A model generated the notes under the pieces. The model was not told where the DNA came from. It did not search any database and was given only the letters and a program-made list of their open reading frames with translations. The position numbers and the translations under genes were made by a program. Source: Sphingobacterium thalpophilum (lineage in GTDB: Bacteria; Bacteroidota; Bacteroidia; Flavobacteriales; Flavobacteriaceae). Taken from it: DNA of 5,810 nucleotides. The first letter of the stretch is position 1. The number at the start of each line of letters is the position of its first letter. Of the stretch, positions 1-5,810 are shown in pieces. The stretch is taken from NCBI GenBank assembly GCA_943325255.2, contig CALPOS020000144.1:1-5810 (forward strand), in the 5' to 3' direction.

Positions 1-371
1 CTTTGTTGACTGATGCGCCATCTTTAGCGGAAGGTAAAGCAATTTTTGCAGCAAACTGCGTGGCTTGTCACAGACCTGACGGTGGAGGTCAAATCGGTCC
101 AAACTTAACTGACGAACAGTGGATATTAGGCGGTGGAATCAAAAATGTTTTTCATACACTCGAGCATGGTGGTAGAGACGGAAAAGGAATGATTTCATGG
201 AAAGGAATACTGAAACCAAAAGAGATGCAAAAAGTAGCGAGCTACGTATTGTCATTACGCGGAAGTAATCCTAAAGATCCGAAAGCTCCAGAAGGAGAAA
301 TTTGGGTTGACCCAGCAGCGAAAGCAGATACAGCAGTAATAACAAAAGTTGATAGTACACAAGCGAAATAA
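1..371 (+). CDS. ccoP: Cytochrome c oxidase cbb3-type, subunit CcoP (3' end, partial)
   Basis: This is the C-terminal part of the membrane-anchored c-type cytochrome subunit of cbb3 oxidase, which passes electrons from periplasmic or membrane donors to the CcoN/CcoO core. The reading frame is open to the left edge, so the true start, the membrane anchor and any first haem domain lie outside the window; the TTG at position 3 is not a real start. Seen directly: a class I cytochrome c fold with haem attachment motif CVACH (bases 57-71), the GxIGPNLTD segment typical of the family, and a probable axial Met in GKGMISWKG (codon 189-191). After the haem domain comes a roughly 30-residue Lys/Asp/Ala/Pro-rich tail. 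The stop lies 3 bases before the ccoG start, so the two are probably co-transcribed and translationally coupled. Assignment to CcoP rather than another monohaem cytochrome rests on the neighbouring ccoG and ccoH. Confidence 0.9.
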   Translation, partial: LLTDAPSLAEGKAIFAANCVACHRPDGGGQIGPNLTDEQWILGGGIKNVFHTLEHGGRDGKGMISWKGILKPKEMQKVASYVLSLRGSNPKDPKAPEGEIWVDPAAKADTAVITKVDSTQAK

Positions 372-374
372 ATC

Positions 375-1793
375 ATGGCAAACTTACCCGACGAGTCGTT
401 TAGAGATACCATCGGAACTATCGATGAAGAAGGTCATCGTAGGTTTATTTTTCCGAAAAAACCATCAGGTAAGTTTTACGATTATCGTAAGTGGGTTAGC
501 TACTTTCTGTTATTAATTTTAGTGGCCAATCCGTTTGTAAAGATCAACGGAAACCAATTTATGATGTTCAATGTATTGGAGCGTAGATTCAATATTTTTG
601 GATTCCCATTTTGGCCACAGGATTTCTACATATTCGTGGTTTTCATGATTGTGGGTGTTGTTTTTGTCGTATTATTTACAGTCATTTTTGGTCGAATTTT
701 CTGCGGATGGATTTGTCCACAAACCATATTCTTGGAAATGGTTTTTCGAAGAATTGAATATTGGATTGAAGGTGATCGTGGGGCTCAAATCAGATTGTCT
801 AAACAAGAATGGAATGCAGAGAAAATAAGAAAGAAAGGTTTAAAATGGTTTTTATTCTTTATCATTTCTTTTTTTATTGCTAATGTTTTTCTAGCATACT
901 TAATCGGTAGTGATGTATTGATTCATATGGTGGAGGAAGGTCCTGAAAATCATGTGAGCACGTTGATTTCACTAGGTATTTTTACAGGCGTTTTCTATTT
1001 TGTTTTTGTTTGGTTTCGTGAACAGGTTTGCATTATCGCTTGCCCATACGGAAGATTGCAAGGTGTATTACTCGACAATAAATCGATCAACGTTGCCTAC
1101 GATTATGTTCGCGGAGAAAAAGAACTCGGACGTGCAAAGTTTAACAAACAAGAAGATCGTGCTGCCTCAGGTAAAGGAGATTGTATCGATTGTAAGCAAT
1201 GTGTTCATGTTTGTCCAACAGGAATTGATATTAGAAATGGTGTCCAATTAGAATGTATCAATTGTACGGCTTGCATTGATGAATGCAATACGATTATGGA
1301 TAGTGTGGGCTTGCCTCAAGGTCTGATTCGCTATGCTTCGGAAGATGAAATTGAAAAGAAAGCGAAGTTCAAGTTTACAACGAGAATGAAGGGTTATACC
1401 GCCGTGTTAGTCATTCTGATTGGCGTTTTAACTGGCTTATTATTCTTGCGAACAGAAGTCGAGACAACAATTTTGCGATTGCCAGGGCAACTATTCCAGC
1501 ACAAAGGAGATAAAATAAGCAACATTTATACTTTTAAAATAATTAATAAAACATCGAGAGATTTTGATTCTATTCATTTTGTATTGCACAATATCAAAGG
1601 GAACATAAAAATCGTCGGAGAACCGCATTTACACGTTTTGAAACAAGGAATGATAGAAGGGACATTATTTATTGAAATCAATCAGTTTCTTTTGGACAAT
1701 GACAAAACAAAATTAGAAATTGAAGTCTATAACAAAAACAAAAAGATAGAAACAACCAGAACCAATTTCTTGAGTCCACGTAGTTTCGATTAA
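375..1793 (+). CDS. ccoG: Cytochrome c oxidase accessory protein CcoG (FixG/RdxA), polyferredoxin cupric reductase
   Basis: CcoG is an inner-membrane iron-sulfur protein needed for cbb3 oxidase maturation; in studied family members it reduces Cu(II) to Cu(I) for the CuB centre. This copy is 472 residues, normal for the family. Hydrophobic segments are seen near residues 41-56, 84-109, 156-178, 196-214 and 341-358. Two CxxxCP motifs sit at membrane boundaries (C110/C114 and C219/C223), the pattern shared with NapH-type proteins. Two [4Fe-4S] ferredoxin motifs follow: C270-C273-C276-C280 and C294-C297-C300-C304, the second followed by Asn rather than Pro. Residues from about 362 to the end form the periplasmic Ig-like FixG C-terminal domain. 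All expected cysteines are present, so the protein looks intact. The ATG at 375 follows the ccoP stop by 3 bases and gives the usual N-terminus with the FPKKPxGKFYxYRKWVSY segment. The next gene, ccoH, starts 14 bases after the stop. Confidence 0.97.
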   Translation: MANLPDESFRDTIGTIDEEGHRRFIFPKKPSGKFYDYRKWVSYFLLLILVANPFVKINGNQFMMFNVLERRFNIFGFPFWPQDFYIFVVFMIVGVVFVVLFTVIFGRIFCGWICPQTIFLEMVFRRIEYWIEGDRGAQIRLSKQEWNAEKIRKKGLKWFLFFIISFFIANVFLAYLIGSDVLIHMVEEGPENHVSTLISLGIFTGVFYFVFVWFREQVCIIACPYGRLQGVLLDNKSINVAYDYVRGEKELGRAKFNKQEDRAASGKGDCIDCKQCVHVCPTGIDIRNGVQLECINCTACIDECNTIMDSVGLPQGLIRYASEDEIEKKAKFKFTTRMKGYTAVLVILIGVLTGLLFLRTEVETTILRLPGQLFQHKGDKISNIYTFKIINKTSRDFDSIHFVLHNIKGNIKIVGEPHLHVLKQGMIEGTLFIEINQFLLDNDKTKLEIEVYNKNKKIETTRTNFLSPRSFD

Positions 1794-1807
1794 AATAAGA
1801 TAAAATT

Positions 1808-2257
1808 ATGAGAATAAATTGGGGAACATCTATCGTAATTGCATTTGTACTATTTATGTCATTTATACTTTATTTTGTTATCAAAGTTCAAAGCAATTCG
1901 AAATACGATAACGAGTTGGTTGTAGAGGAATACTATAAGAAAGACGCAAAATTTGGAGCTGAAATGGTGCGTATTCAAAATGCTGCGGATCTATCAGATA
2001 AGCCCGCTATCACTGTATCTAATGGTGAAGTATCCATTGTATTTCCAAAGATTTACGATTCGAAAAAAATTACAGGAAGAGTGTTCCTATACCGACCGTC
2101 TAACAAAAAATTAGACTTCGAAATTCCCCTTTCGTTGACTAATTCTGCTTTGCTCATACCTAAAAAAAGTTTGGTAGGCGGTCGATGGGACATTACTATT
2201 GAGTGGCAATATGAAGGAAAACTTTATACAAGCAAGGAAGATTTGTATCTGAGATAA
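1808..2257 (+). CDS. ccoH: FixH/CcoH family cbb3 oxidase assembly protein
   Basis: This 149-residue protein has the layout of FixH/CcoH: a short cytoplasmic N-terminus, one transmembrane anchor at about residues 7-26, then a periplasmic beta-rich domain. In other bacteria CcoH associates with the cbb3 complex and stabilises its assembly. Family-like features seen are the EEYYKKDAKF segment just after the anchor (residues 40-49) and the C-terminal GGRWDITIEWQYEGKLY stretch, which matches the family pattern GxWxhxhxW. There is no catalytic motif and no cysteine, consistent with a structural role. It lies 14 bases after ccoG and is followed closely by the TauE/SafE-like gene. The ATG at 1808 is preceded by an A-rich leader, as is common in Bacteroidota, and leaves a normal-length N-terminus. 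The assignment depends partly on position, because FixH proteins are poorly conserved in sequence. Confidence 0.9.
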   Translation: MRINWGTSIVIAFVLFMSFILYFVIKVQSNSKYDNELVVEEYYKKDAKFGAEMVRIQNAADLSDKPAITVSNGEVSIVFPKIYDSKKITGRVFLYRPSNKKLDFEIPLSLTNSALLIPKKSLVGGRWDITIEWQYEGKLYTSKEDLYLR

Positions 2258-2273
2258 TCATTAATTGAAGTAT

Positions 2274-2975
2274 ATGATTTATACAGCATTTATTTTTGGT
2301 TTAATTAGCAGTCTGCATTGCATCGGCATGTGCGGTCCTATTGCCATGATGCTTCCAGTTGATAGAGACAATTCCGCTAAAAAAGTCACACAAATTCTGA
2401 CTTATCACATAGGGCGTTTAACAGCATATGCGATGATAGGATTCCTTTTTGGACTTTTGGGCAAAGGACTTTTTCTTGCCGGAATTCAACAAGAACTCTC
2501 TTTGTTTATTGGCATCATGATGATTTTGATTATTGCAATTCCAGAGCGAACTTTTGCGAAGTATAATTTTTCAAAACCACTGTACCGTATCATATCGTAT
2601 GTTAAAACTGCTTTGGGTAGCCAATTTAAAAAGCGAAGCTATTCTTCACTTTTTACAATCGGATTGCTTAATGGATTTCTTCCCTGTGGCTTAGTTTACG
2701 TCGCATTGTTTGGAGCTATTGCAATGCAAAGTGTAAGTTTAGGAGTATTTTATATGATTTTATTTGGATTGGGAACGGTCCCGATGATTAGTAGCGTTGT
2801 TTACGTCAATTCATTTCTATCCAATCATTTCCGAAGTAAAATTCAAAAAGTGATTCCGTACGTCGCTATACTTATTGGTATTTTGTTTATTTTTAGAGGA
2901 TTAGGATTAGGCATTCCATACGTTTCGCCATCCAATCTGGGTCTTTTCGTACAGCAACAACCTAATTGTCATTAA
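2274..2975 (+). CDS. TauE/SafE-like (UreH/DsbD_2-type) polytopic membrane protein of the cbb3 cluster
   Basis: This is an integral membrane protein of 233 residues from the ATG at 2274, usually named sulfite exporter TauE/SafE family or UreH-like. About six membrane segments are visible (near residues 2-24, 51-70, 75-89, 124-151, 155-178 and 193-214), in two halves. The first half opens with SLHCIGMCGP (C16, C20) and the second with NGFLPCGLVY (C138). These paired cysteine motifs are typical of the subgroup found next to cbb3 genes and recall the intramembrane cysteines of CcdA/DsbD thiol-disulfide carriers. The last two residues are Cys-His. The substrate is unknown; sulfite export is only a family label. 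From context, handling of copper or of thiol redox for oxidase assembly is more plausible, but this is inference. A TTG at 2265 extends the frame by three residues; I prefer the ATG because this phylum mostly uses ATG and the gap to ccoH stays short (16 bases). Confidence 0.85.
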   Translation: MIYTAFIFGLISSLHCIGMCGPIAMMLPVDRDNSAKKVTQILTYHIGRLTAYAMIGFLFGLLGKGLFLAGIQQELSLFIGIMMILIIAIPERTFAKYNFSKPLYRIISYVKTALGSQFKKRSYSSLFTIGLLNGFLPCGLVYVALFGAIAMQSVSLGVFYMILFGLGTVPMISSVVYVNSFLSNHFRSKIQKVIPYVAILIGILFIFRGLGLGIPYVSPSNLGLFVQQQPNCH

Positions 2976-3012
2976 ACCTTAGAATTTTTATTATTATAAA
3001 CTACTTATTATT

Positions 3013-3243
3013 ATGGAGAAACACGATTTATTACATGAGTTTCCTGAACATCAGGATAAAATACATCAGTTAAAGACAGAAAATCATCACTTCAGAAAAC
3101 TGTTTGATGATTATCATGAGTTAGATCATCAATTGCTTAGAATTAAGACAGGAATTGAAATAGCTACCGACGAGGCTTTGAAGGAATTAAAATCAAGGTC
3201 ATTACATCTAAAAGATGAATTGTACAAAATGATCAAGAACTAA
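3013..3243 (+). CDS. YdcH/DUF465 family small helical protein
   Basis: This is a complete 76-residue charged, all-helical protein. The N-terminal MEKHDLLHEFPEH and the following KIHQLKTENHHFRKLFDDYH stretch match the YdcH (DUF465) family, whose members are about 70-80 residues and fold as a hairpin of two long helices. The second helix begins after about residue 52 and ends in the LHLKDELYKM segment typical of the family. The molecular function is not established; it has no signal peptide, cysteine or membrane segment and is probably cytosolic. It starts 37 bases after the TauE/SafE-like gene. No terminator is visible in that gap, so it may be read through from the cbb3 operon, although such genes also occur alone elsewhere. 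The gap is A/T-rich and shows no convincing promoter. The stop is followed within 3 bases by the shared terminator hairpin. Confidence 0.9.
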   Translation: MEKHDLLHEFPEHQDKIHQLKTENHHFRKLFDDYHELDHQLLRIKTGIEIATDEALKELKSRSLHLKDELYKMIKN

Positions 3244-3246
3244 AAA

Positions 3247-3276
3247 AATGAATCACGCTAATTGGCGTGATTCATT
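3247..3276. terminator. Bidirectional intrinsic terminator between the DUF465 gene and hemN
   Basis: A perfect 12-bp inverted repeat (AATGAATCACGC at 3247-3258, its complement at 3265-3276) with a 6-base loop sits between two convergent stop codons. It begins 3 bases after the DUF465 stop (3241-3243) and ends 2 bases before the hemN stop (3279-3281). On the minus strand the hairpin is followed by a run of seven T (the A run at 3242-3248, partly in the stem base), giving a good terminator for hemN. On the plus strand the following sequence (GTTTATAC) is a weaker T tract, so termination of the cbb3/DUF465 transcript is likely but less certain. Confidence 0.85.
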
Positions 3277-3278
3277 GT

Positions 3279-4643
3279 TTATACGGTCATCGAAAACAGA
3301 GAAGTTGCGGGTAACTTTCTTTTTAGCCTGACATCAAAGGCCATACATATATTTCGCACAAATGGTTTTCCTTCCTCCGTAACCCTAATTCCGGAAGGCA
3401 GAATTATTAGTAATCCATCTTTTTCCATTTCGTGTAGTTGTACTACAATTTGCGGAATCTTATCCAAATAATGATCGTCGTCGCTCCATGAAGTTTCAAA
3501 TTGACACATGAGATTTAGGATGTGTTTTCTAATTATGAGATCTTCTCTAGTAAGCAAATGCCCTTTGACAACAGGCAATTTGTCCCATTCCAAAAGTTGA
3601 TAATAATCGTCTAAATTCTTTTCATTTTGAGCAAAACTGTACCAGCTATCACTGATAGATGAAACGCCAAGTCCAATCATGACTTGCGTTTTAGAAGCAC
3701 TGTATCCCATAAAATTTCTGTGTAATCGATTGTTTTTGAATGCAGTATATAAACTGTCAGTTTTCAAAGCAAAATGATCCATACCAATTTCATGGTAATC
3801 ATGTTCAAAAAGTAATTGTTTTCCAACCTCGTACAGTTTTCGCTTTGCGTCATCTTTCGGCACATCTTCATCCTTAAATCCACGTTGTCCATTCCCTTTA
3901 ATCCAAGGAACGTGAGCATAACTGTAAAAAGCCAATCGATCGGGTTGTAGTGATTTGGTTTTCTCGATGGTATCAATCACATCCTCTAATTTTTGAAAAG
4001 GCAAGCCAAAAATGAGATCATGTCCAATGGATGTATAGCCAATCTCTTTTGCCCAAAACGTTACTTTCGCTACATTGTGGAAAGACTGGTGTCGATTTAT
4101 GGCATTTTGAACCGTTTCGGAGTAGTCTTGAACACCAAAGCTTACTCGGCGAAAACCTAAGTCATAAAGCTTATGCAGATGGGCTCGCGTCGTATTATTG
4201 GGATGTCCTTCAAAACTGAACTCATACACGTCCGATTTCTTTGCATGGGCAAAAATCCCGTTAATTAAATCTTCTAAGTTCTTTGTTGAGAAGAAAGTTG
4301 GTGTTCCTCCACCTAAATGAATTTCTTTTATAATAGGCGTTTCACCTAAAATGGAGCAATATAACTTCCATTCTTTGAGAAGTGCCTCAATATACGGATG
4401 TTCTACGTCATGATTTTTCGTGATGCGTTTATGACAACCGCAAAAGGTACACATACTTTCACAAAATGGAAGATGAATATAGAGGCTGATTCCTTCTGTG
4501 CTATTGCTTTCAAGAAATGATTTCTTTAAATTTTTTATCCATTTTTCTGAACTAAAATGTTCATCATCCCAATAAGGAACTGTTGGGTAACTAGTGTATC
4601 TAGGTCCAGGAACATTGTATTTTTGAATTAAAGAAGTAGCCAT
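3279..4643 (-). CDS. hemN: Oxygen-independent coproporphyrinogen III dehydrogenase HemN
   Basis: HemN is a cytosolic radical SAM enzyme that converts coproporphyrinogen III to protoporphyrinogen IX without oxygen, using two SAM molecules and a [4Fe-4S] cluster. From the ATG at 4643 it is 454 residues, close to E. coli HemN (457). Motifs in order: NVPGPRYTSYPTVPYW near the N-terminus; radical SAM CESMCTFCGC with C61, C65 and C68 as cluster ligands and the HemN-type extra C70; GGGTPTF at 111-117 for SAM binding; SFEGHP around 143-148; GMDHFA and HRNFMGYS in the second half; and a helical C-terminal HemN domain. The C-x-C end of the motif favours true HemN over HemW-like proteins. A TTG at 4667 would add 8 residues, but it overlaps the promoter element at 4665-4672, so the ATG is preferred. 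The gene is convergent with the cbb3 cluster; both functions suit low-oxygen growth. Confidence 0.95.
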   Translation of the reverse strand: MATSLIQKYNVPGPRYTSYPTVPYWDDEHFSSEKWIKNLKKSFLESNSTEGISLYIHLPFCESMCTFCGCHKRITKNHDVEHPYIEALLKEWKLYCSILGETPIIKEIHLGGGTPTFFSTKNLEDLINGIFAHAKKSDVYEFSFEGHPNNTTRAHLHKLYDLGFRRVSFGVQDYSETVQNAINRHQSFHNVAKVTFWAKEIGYTSIGHDLIFGLPFQKLEDVIDTIEKTKSLQPDRLAFYSYAHVPWIKGNGQRGFKDEDVPKDDAKRKLYEVGKQLLFEHDYHEIGMDHFALKTDSLYTAFKNNRLHRNFMGYSASKTQVMIGLGVSSISDSWYSFAQNEKNLDDYYQLLEWDKLPVVKGHLLTREDLIIRKHILNLMCQFETSWSDDDHYLDKIPQIVVQLHEMEKDGLLIILPSGIRVTEEGKPFVRNICMAFDVRLKRKLPATSLFSMTV

Positions 4644-4664
4644 TTCATTTGGAATATGATTAGT

Positions 4665-4672
4665 CAAAAATA
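4665..4672 (-). promoter_or_regulatory. Probable hemN promoter, Bacteroidota -7 element
   Basis: Read on the minus strand this is TATTTTTG, an exact match to the Bacteroidota -7 consensus TAnnTTTG. It lies 21 bases before the hemN ATG at 4643, giving a short leader of roughly 14-17 bases. The -33 TTG expected about 17-23 bases further upstream is not found at good spacing (the nearest TTG is 26 bases away), which could mean a weak or activator-dependent promoter. The match could arise by chance in AT-rich DNA; its position just before the gene supports it. Confidence 0.55.
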
Positions 4673-4694
4673 GGAGAGTGTCTTGAAAATAATA

Positions 4695-4708
4695 CTGACA
4701 ATTATCAT
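4695..4708 (-). promoter_or_regulatory. Possible Crp/Fnr-family operator upstream of hemN
   Basis: On the minus strand the 14 bases read ATGATAATTGTCAG, which match the Fnr consensus TTGATnnnnATCAA at 7 of 10 defined positions and preserve the TGA...TCA core at the correct spacing. The centre (4701.5) lies about 40-44 bases upstream of the start expected from the TATTTTTG element, the usual place for a class II activator site. hemN is a classical Fnr/Anr target in other phyla. The match is imperfect and the region is AT-rich, so this is a candidate only. Confidence 0.3.
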
Positions 4709-4720
4709 ATTTTGAAAATC

Positions 4721-4759
4721 AAAAAAAAAGCCTCGCAGTTACTAACCACGAGGCTTTTT
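4721..4759 (-). terminator. Rho-independent terminator of the DUF349 gene
   Basis: The stem is GCCTCG (4730-4735) pairing with CGAGGC (4749-4754), extended outward by A/T pairs to 4725-4735 and 4749-4759. The loop contains a further GTT/AAC pairing separated by a CA/CA internal bulge. On the minus strand the stem is followed by nine T (A run at 4721-4729), a textbook intrinsic terminator 16 bases after the stop of the DUF349 gene (4776-4778). It separates that gene from hemN downstream, implying that hemN has its own promoter. The opposite side also carries five T, so antisense read-through on the plus strand could stop here too. Confidence 0.9.
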
Positions 4760-4775
4760 GTAAATATAAAAAGAT

Positions 4776-5810
4776 TTATTCCGCTTTCACTTCACGCAAT
4801 TTCTTTAGTTTTTCCTTTAAAACATCTAGGATTTCTTTATGCTTAGCGATGTTTTTTCGAACTTCCAGTACAATCGAATTTTCTTTTTTGGCATTTTTTG
4901 TATTGGTAAAAAACTGAATATTATTCTCCAATTGAAAAATCTCTTGTTGTGTTTCCTCAATTTTTCGAATTAAGAATATTTTTTCACTTTCTAATTTTCG
5001 AGTATCATTATTTTCTGATAAATTTCCAACTCTGTTAGTGAAACGGACTAAATCAGACTCTTTTTTACTCAAACTTAATTTTTCGAAAAGTACATCTAAA
5101 ATCTTATTGAATTTTCCTTCAATATGTCTTTTCCCTTCTGGAACTTTACCACAACTTTTCCAATTTTCGATGTGAAGTTTTATCGCGTCCAAATCGGTTC
5201 TATGATCACCAGTCATTTCGAAGGCTTTCATCGTATCTAAATAGGCTTTCTTCTTTTCGTATGCTTCAGCCTCTTCTGGATTAACCTGACTTTTTTGGGC
5301 CTTAAGATTCTCAAAATAGACATTGCAAGCCGCTCTAAATTCTGTCCACAATTCATCCGAAAACTTCCTTGGAACATGACCAATCGTTTTCCATTCTTCT
5401 TGAATTTGCTTCATGATTGGCGTTGTTACAGCAAAATCGGTGCTTTCTTGCAGTTCCTTTGCTTTGGCAACCAACGCTTGTTTCAAACTAAGATTGGTGT
5501 TTTGATCTTTTTTGATATCCTTATAGAAGCTGTTCTTCAAAACATTAAAACTGCGAACGGCATTCTTGAAGTTAGACCAAGTTTCTTCATTGACTTCCGC
5601 TGGCACTTTTCCCGCGCTGAAGAATTCGTTTCTAGCTGCTTCAACTTTAGCCACTTGTGTTGTCCAAGCAGCATGAGAATGAACATTTTCTTGCGCAAGC
5701 GCCTCGATTATTGCAATGATTTCTTTTTTCTTATTGAGGTTTTCTTGCTCAACAGCACGAAGACTTTCAAAAAGTTGTTCTCTTTTATCATGCATTTGTT
5801 TGGTCAAATC
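4776..5810 (-). CDS. DUF349 repeat protein (C-terminal part, partial)
   Basis: The frame is open to the right edge of the window, so the N-terminus is missing; the TTG at 5807 is in frame with the preceding Asp codon and is not a credible start. At least three DUF349-type repeats are visible, each a helical unit of about 70-80 residues with a W/FxxxGxVP core: FFSAGKVPAE, EEWKTIGHVPRKFSDELW with the following EFRAACNVYFENLK, and ENWKSCGKVPEGKR. The last about 90 residues, rich in Lys, Glu, Ile and Leu, look like a coiled coil. Homologues in Bacteroidota are, from memory, often around 600 residues or more, so roughly the last half is probably present. The protein appears cytosolic and has no catalytic motif. 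Its function is not established; DUF349 proteins have been discussed as RNA- or ribosome-associated, but nothing here shows that. It ends in a strong terminator before hemN. Confidence 0.85.
   Translation of the reverse strand, partial: DLTKQMHDKREQLFESLRAVEQENLNKKKEIIAIIEALAQENVHSHAAWTTQVAKVEAARNEFFSAGKVPAEVNEETWSNFKNAVRSFNVLKNSFYKDIKKDQNTNLSLKQALVAKAKELQESTDFAVTTPIMKQIQEEWKTIGHVPRKFSDELWTEFRAACNVYFENLKAQKSQVNPEEAEAYEKKKAYLDTMKAFEMTGDHRTDLDAIKLHIENWKSCGKVPEGKRHIEGKFNKILDVLFEKLSLSKKESDLVRFTNRVGNLSENNDTRKLESEKIFLIRKIEETQQEIFQLENNIQFFTNTKNAKKENSIVLEVRKNIAKHKEILDVLKEKLKKLREVKAE

Noticed and set aside
1..371. Interpretation as a free-standing small cytochrome c starting at position 3
   Set aside because: The frame continues to the window edge, no leader peptide is present, and the position before ccoG fits the C-terminal domain of CcoP.
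1000..1251. Open frame of 83 codons on the plus strand
   Set aside because: It lies wholly inside ccoG in another frame; the ccoG frame encodes the second CxxxCP motif and the ferredoxin cysteines here, so this is a shadow.
2988..3014. Direct repeat TTATTATTAT (2988-2997 and 3005-3014) just before the DUF465 gene
   Set aside because: It is low-complexity A/T sequence in an AT-rich leader; two copies of a trinucleotide run are not evidence for an operator or promoter.
3764..3976. Open frame of 70 codons on the minus strand
   Set aside because: It overlaps the hemN coding sequence in another frame on the same strand and shows no recognisable protein features.
4031..4219. Open frame of 62 codons on the plus strand
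   Set aside because: It is antisense to conserved hemN sequence and has no promoter, terminator or family resemblance.
4710..4724. Perfect palindrome TTTTGA-AAA-TCAAAA next to the terminator
   Set aside because: It is built partly from the terminator T tract, and its spacing (3 bases between TTGA/TCAA halves) does not fit the Fnr consensus, so I did not call it an operator.

Overview
This window is an AT-rich stretch of what looks like a Bacteroidota chromosome, most likely class Flavobacteriia or a close relative. Four things point there: the protein styles of CcoG, HemN and the DUF349 repeat protein; start codons preceded by A/T-rich sequence rather than Shine-Dalgarno motifs; a TAnnTTTG-type promoter element; and the arrangement of the cbb3 oxidase genes. 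I cannot name the genus.

Positions 1-2975 (+ strand) hold the distal part of a cbb3-type cytochrome c oxidase locus. In order these are the 3' end of ccoP (a cytochrome c subunit), ccoG (polyferredoxin, the cupric reductase of oxidase assembly), ccoH/fixH (membrane-anchored assembly factor) and a polytopic TauE/SafE-like (UreH/DsbD_2-type) membrane protein with conserved-looking cysteines. Gaps between these genes are 3-16 bases, so they probably form one transcript. Together they make the end of a high-affinity terminal oxidase and the machinery that supplies it with reduced copper and assembles it. The usual copper P-type ATPase ccoI and the small ccoS are not in this window and may lie upstream or elsewhere.

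Positions 3013-3243 (+) encode a 76-residue YdcH/DUF465 helical protein. A perfect 12-bp hairpin at 3247-3276 separates it from the convergent hemN gene and can terminate transcription from both sides.

Positions 3279-4643 (- strand) encode HemN, the oxygen-independent coproporphyrinogen III dehydrogenase (radical SAM), which makes haem under low oxygen and so fits beside a microaerobic haem-copper oxidase. Its upstream region carries a TATTTTTG promoter element and, about 40 bases upstream of the expected transcription start, an imperfect Crp/Fnr-like palindrome. Positions 4721-4759 hold the terminator of the next minus-strand gene, and 4776-5810 is the C-terminal part of a DUF349 repeat protein that runs off the right edge.

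Overall this is a recognisable respiration and haem locus. I see no mobile element, CRISPR array, RNA gene or clearly undescribed system. The points most worth a second look are the cysteine-bearing TauE/SafE-like protein ending in Cys-His, the possible oxygen-responsive hemN promoter, and two genes whose upstream TTG starts are probably wrong.
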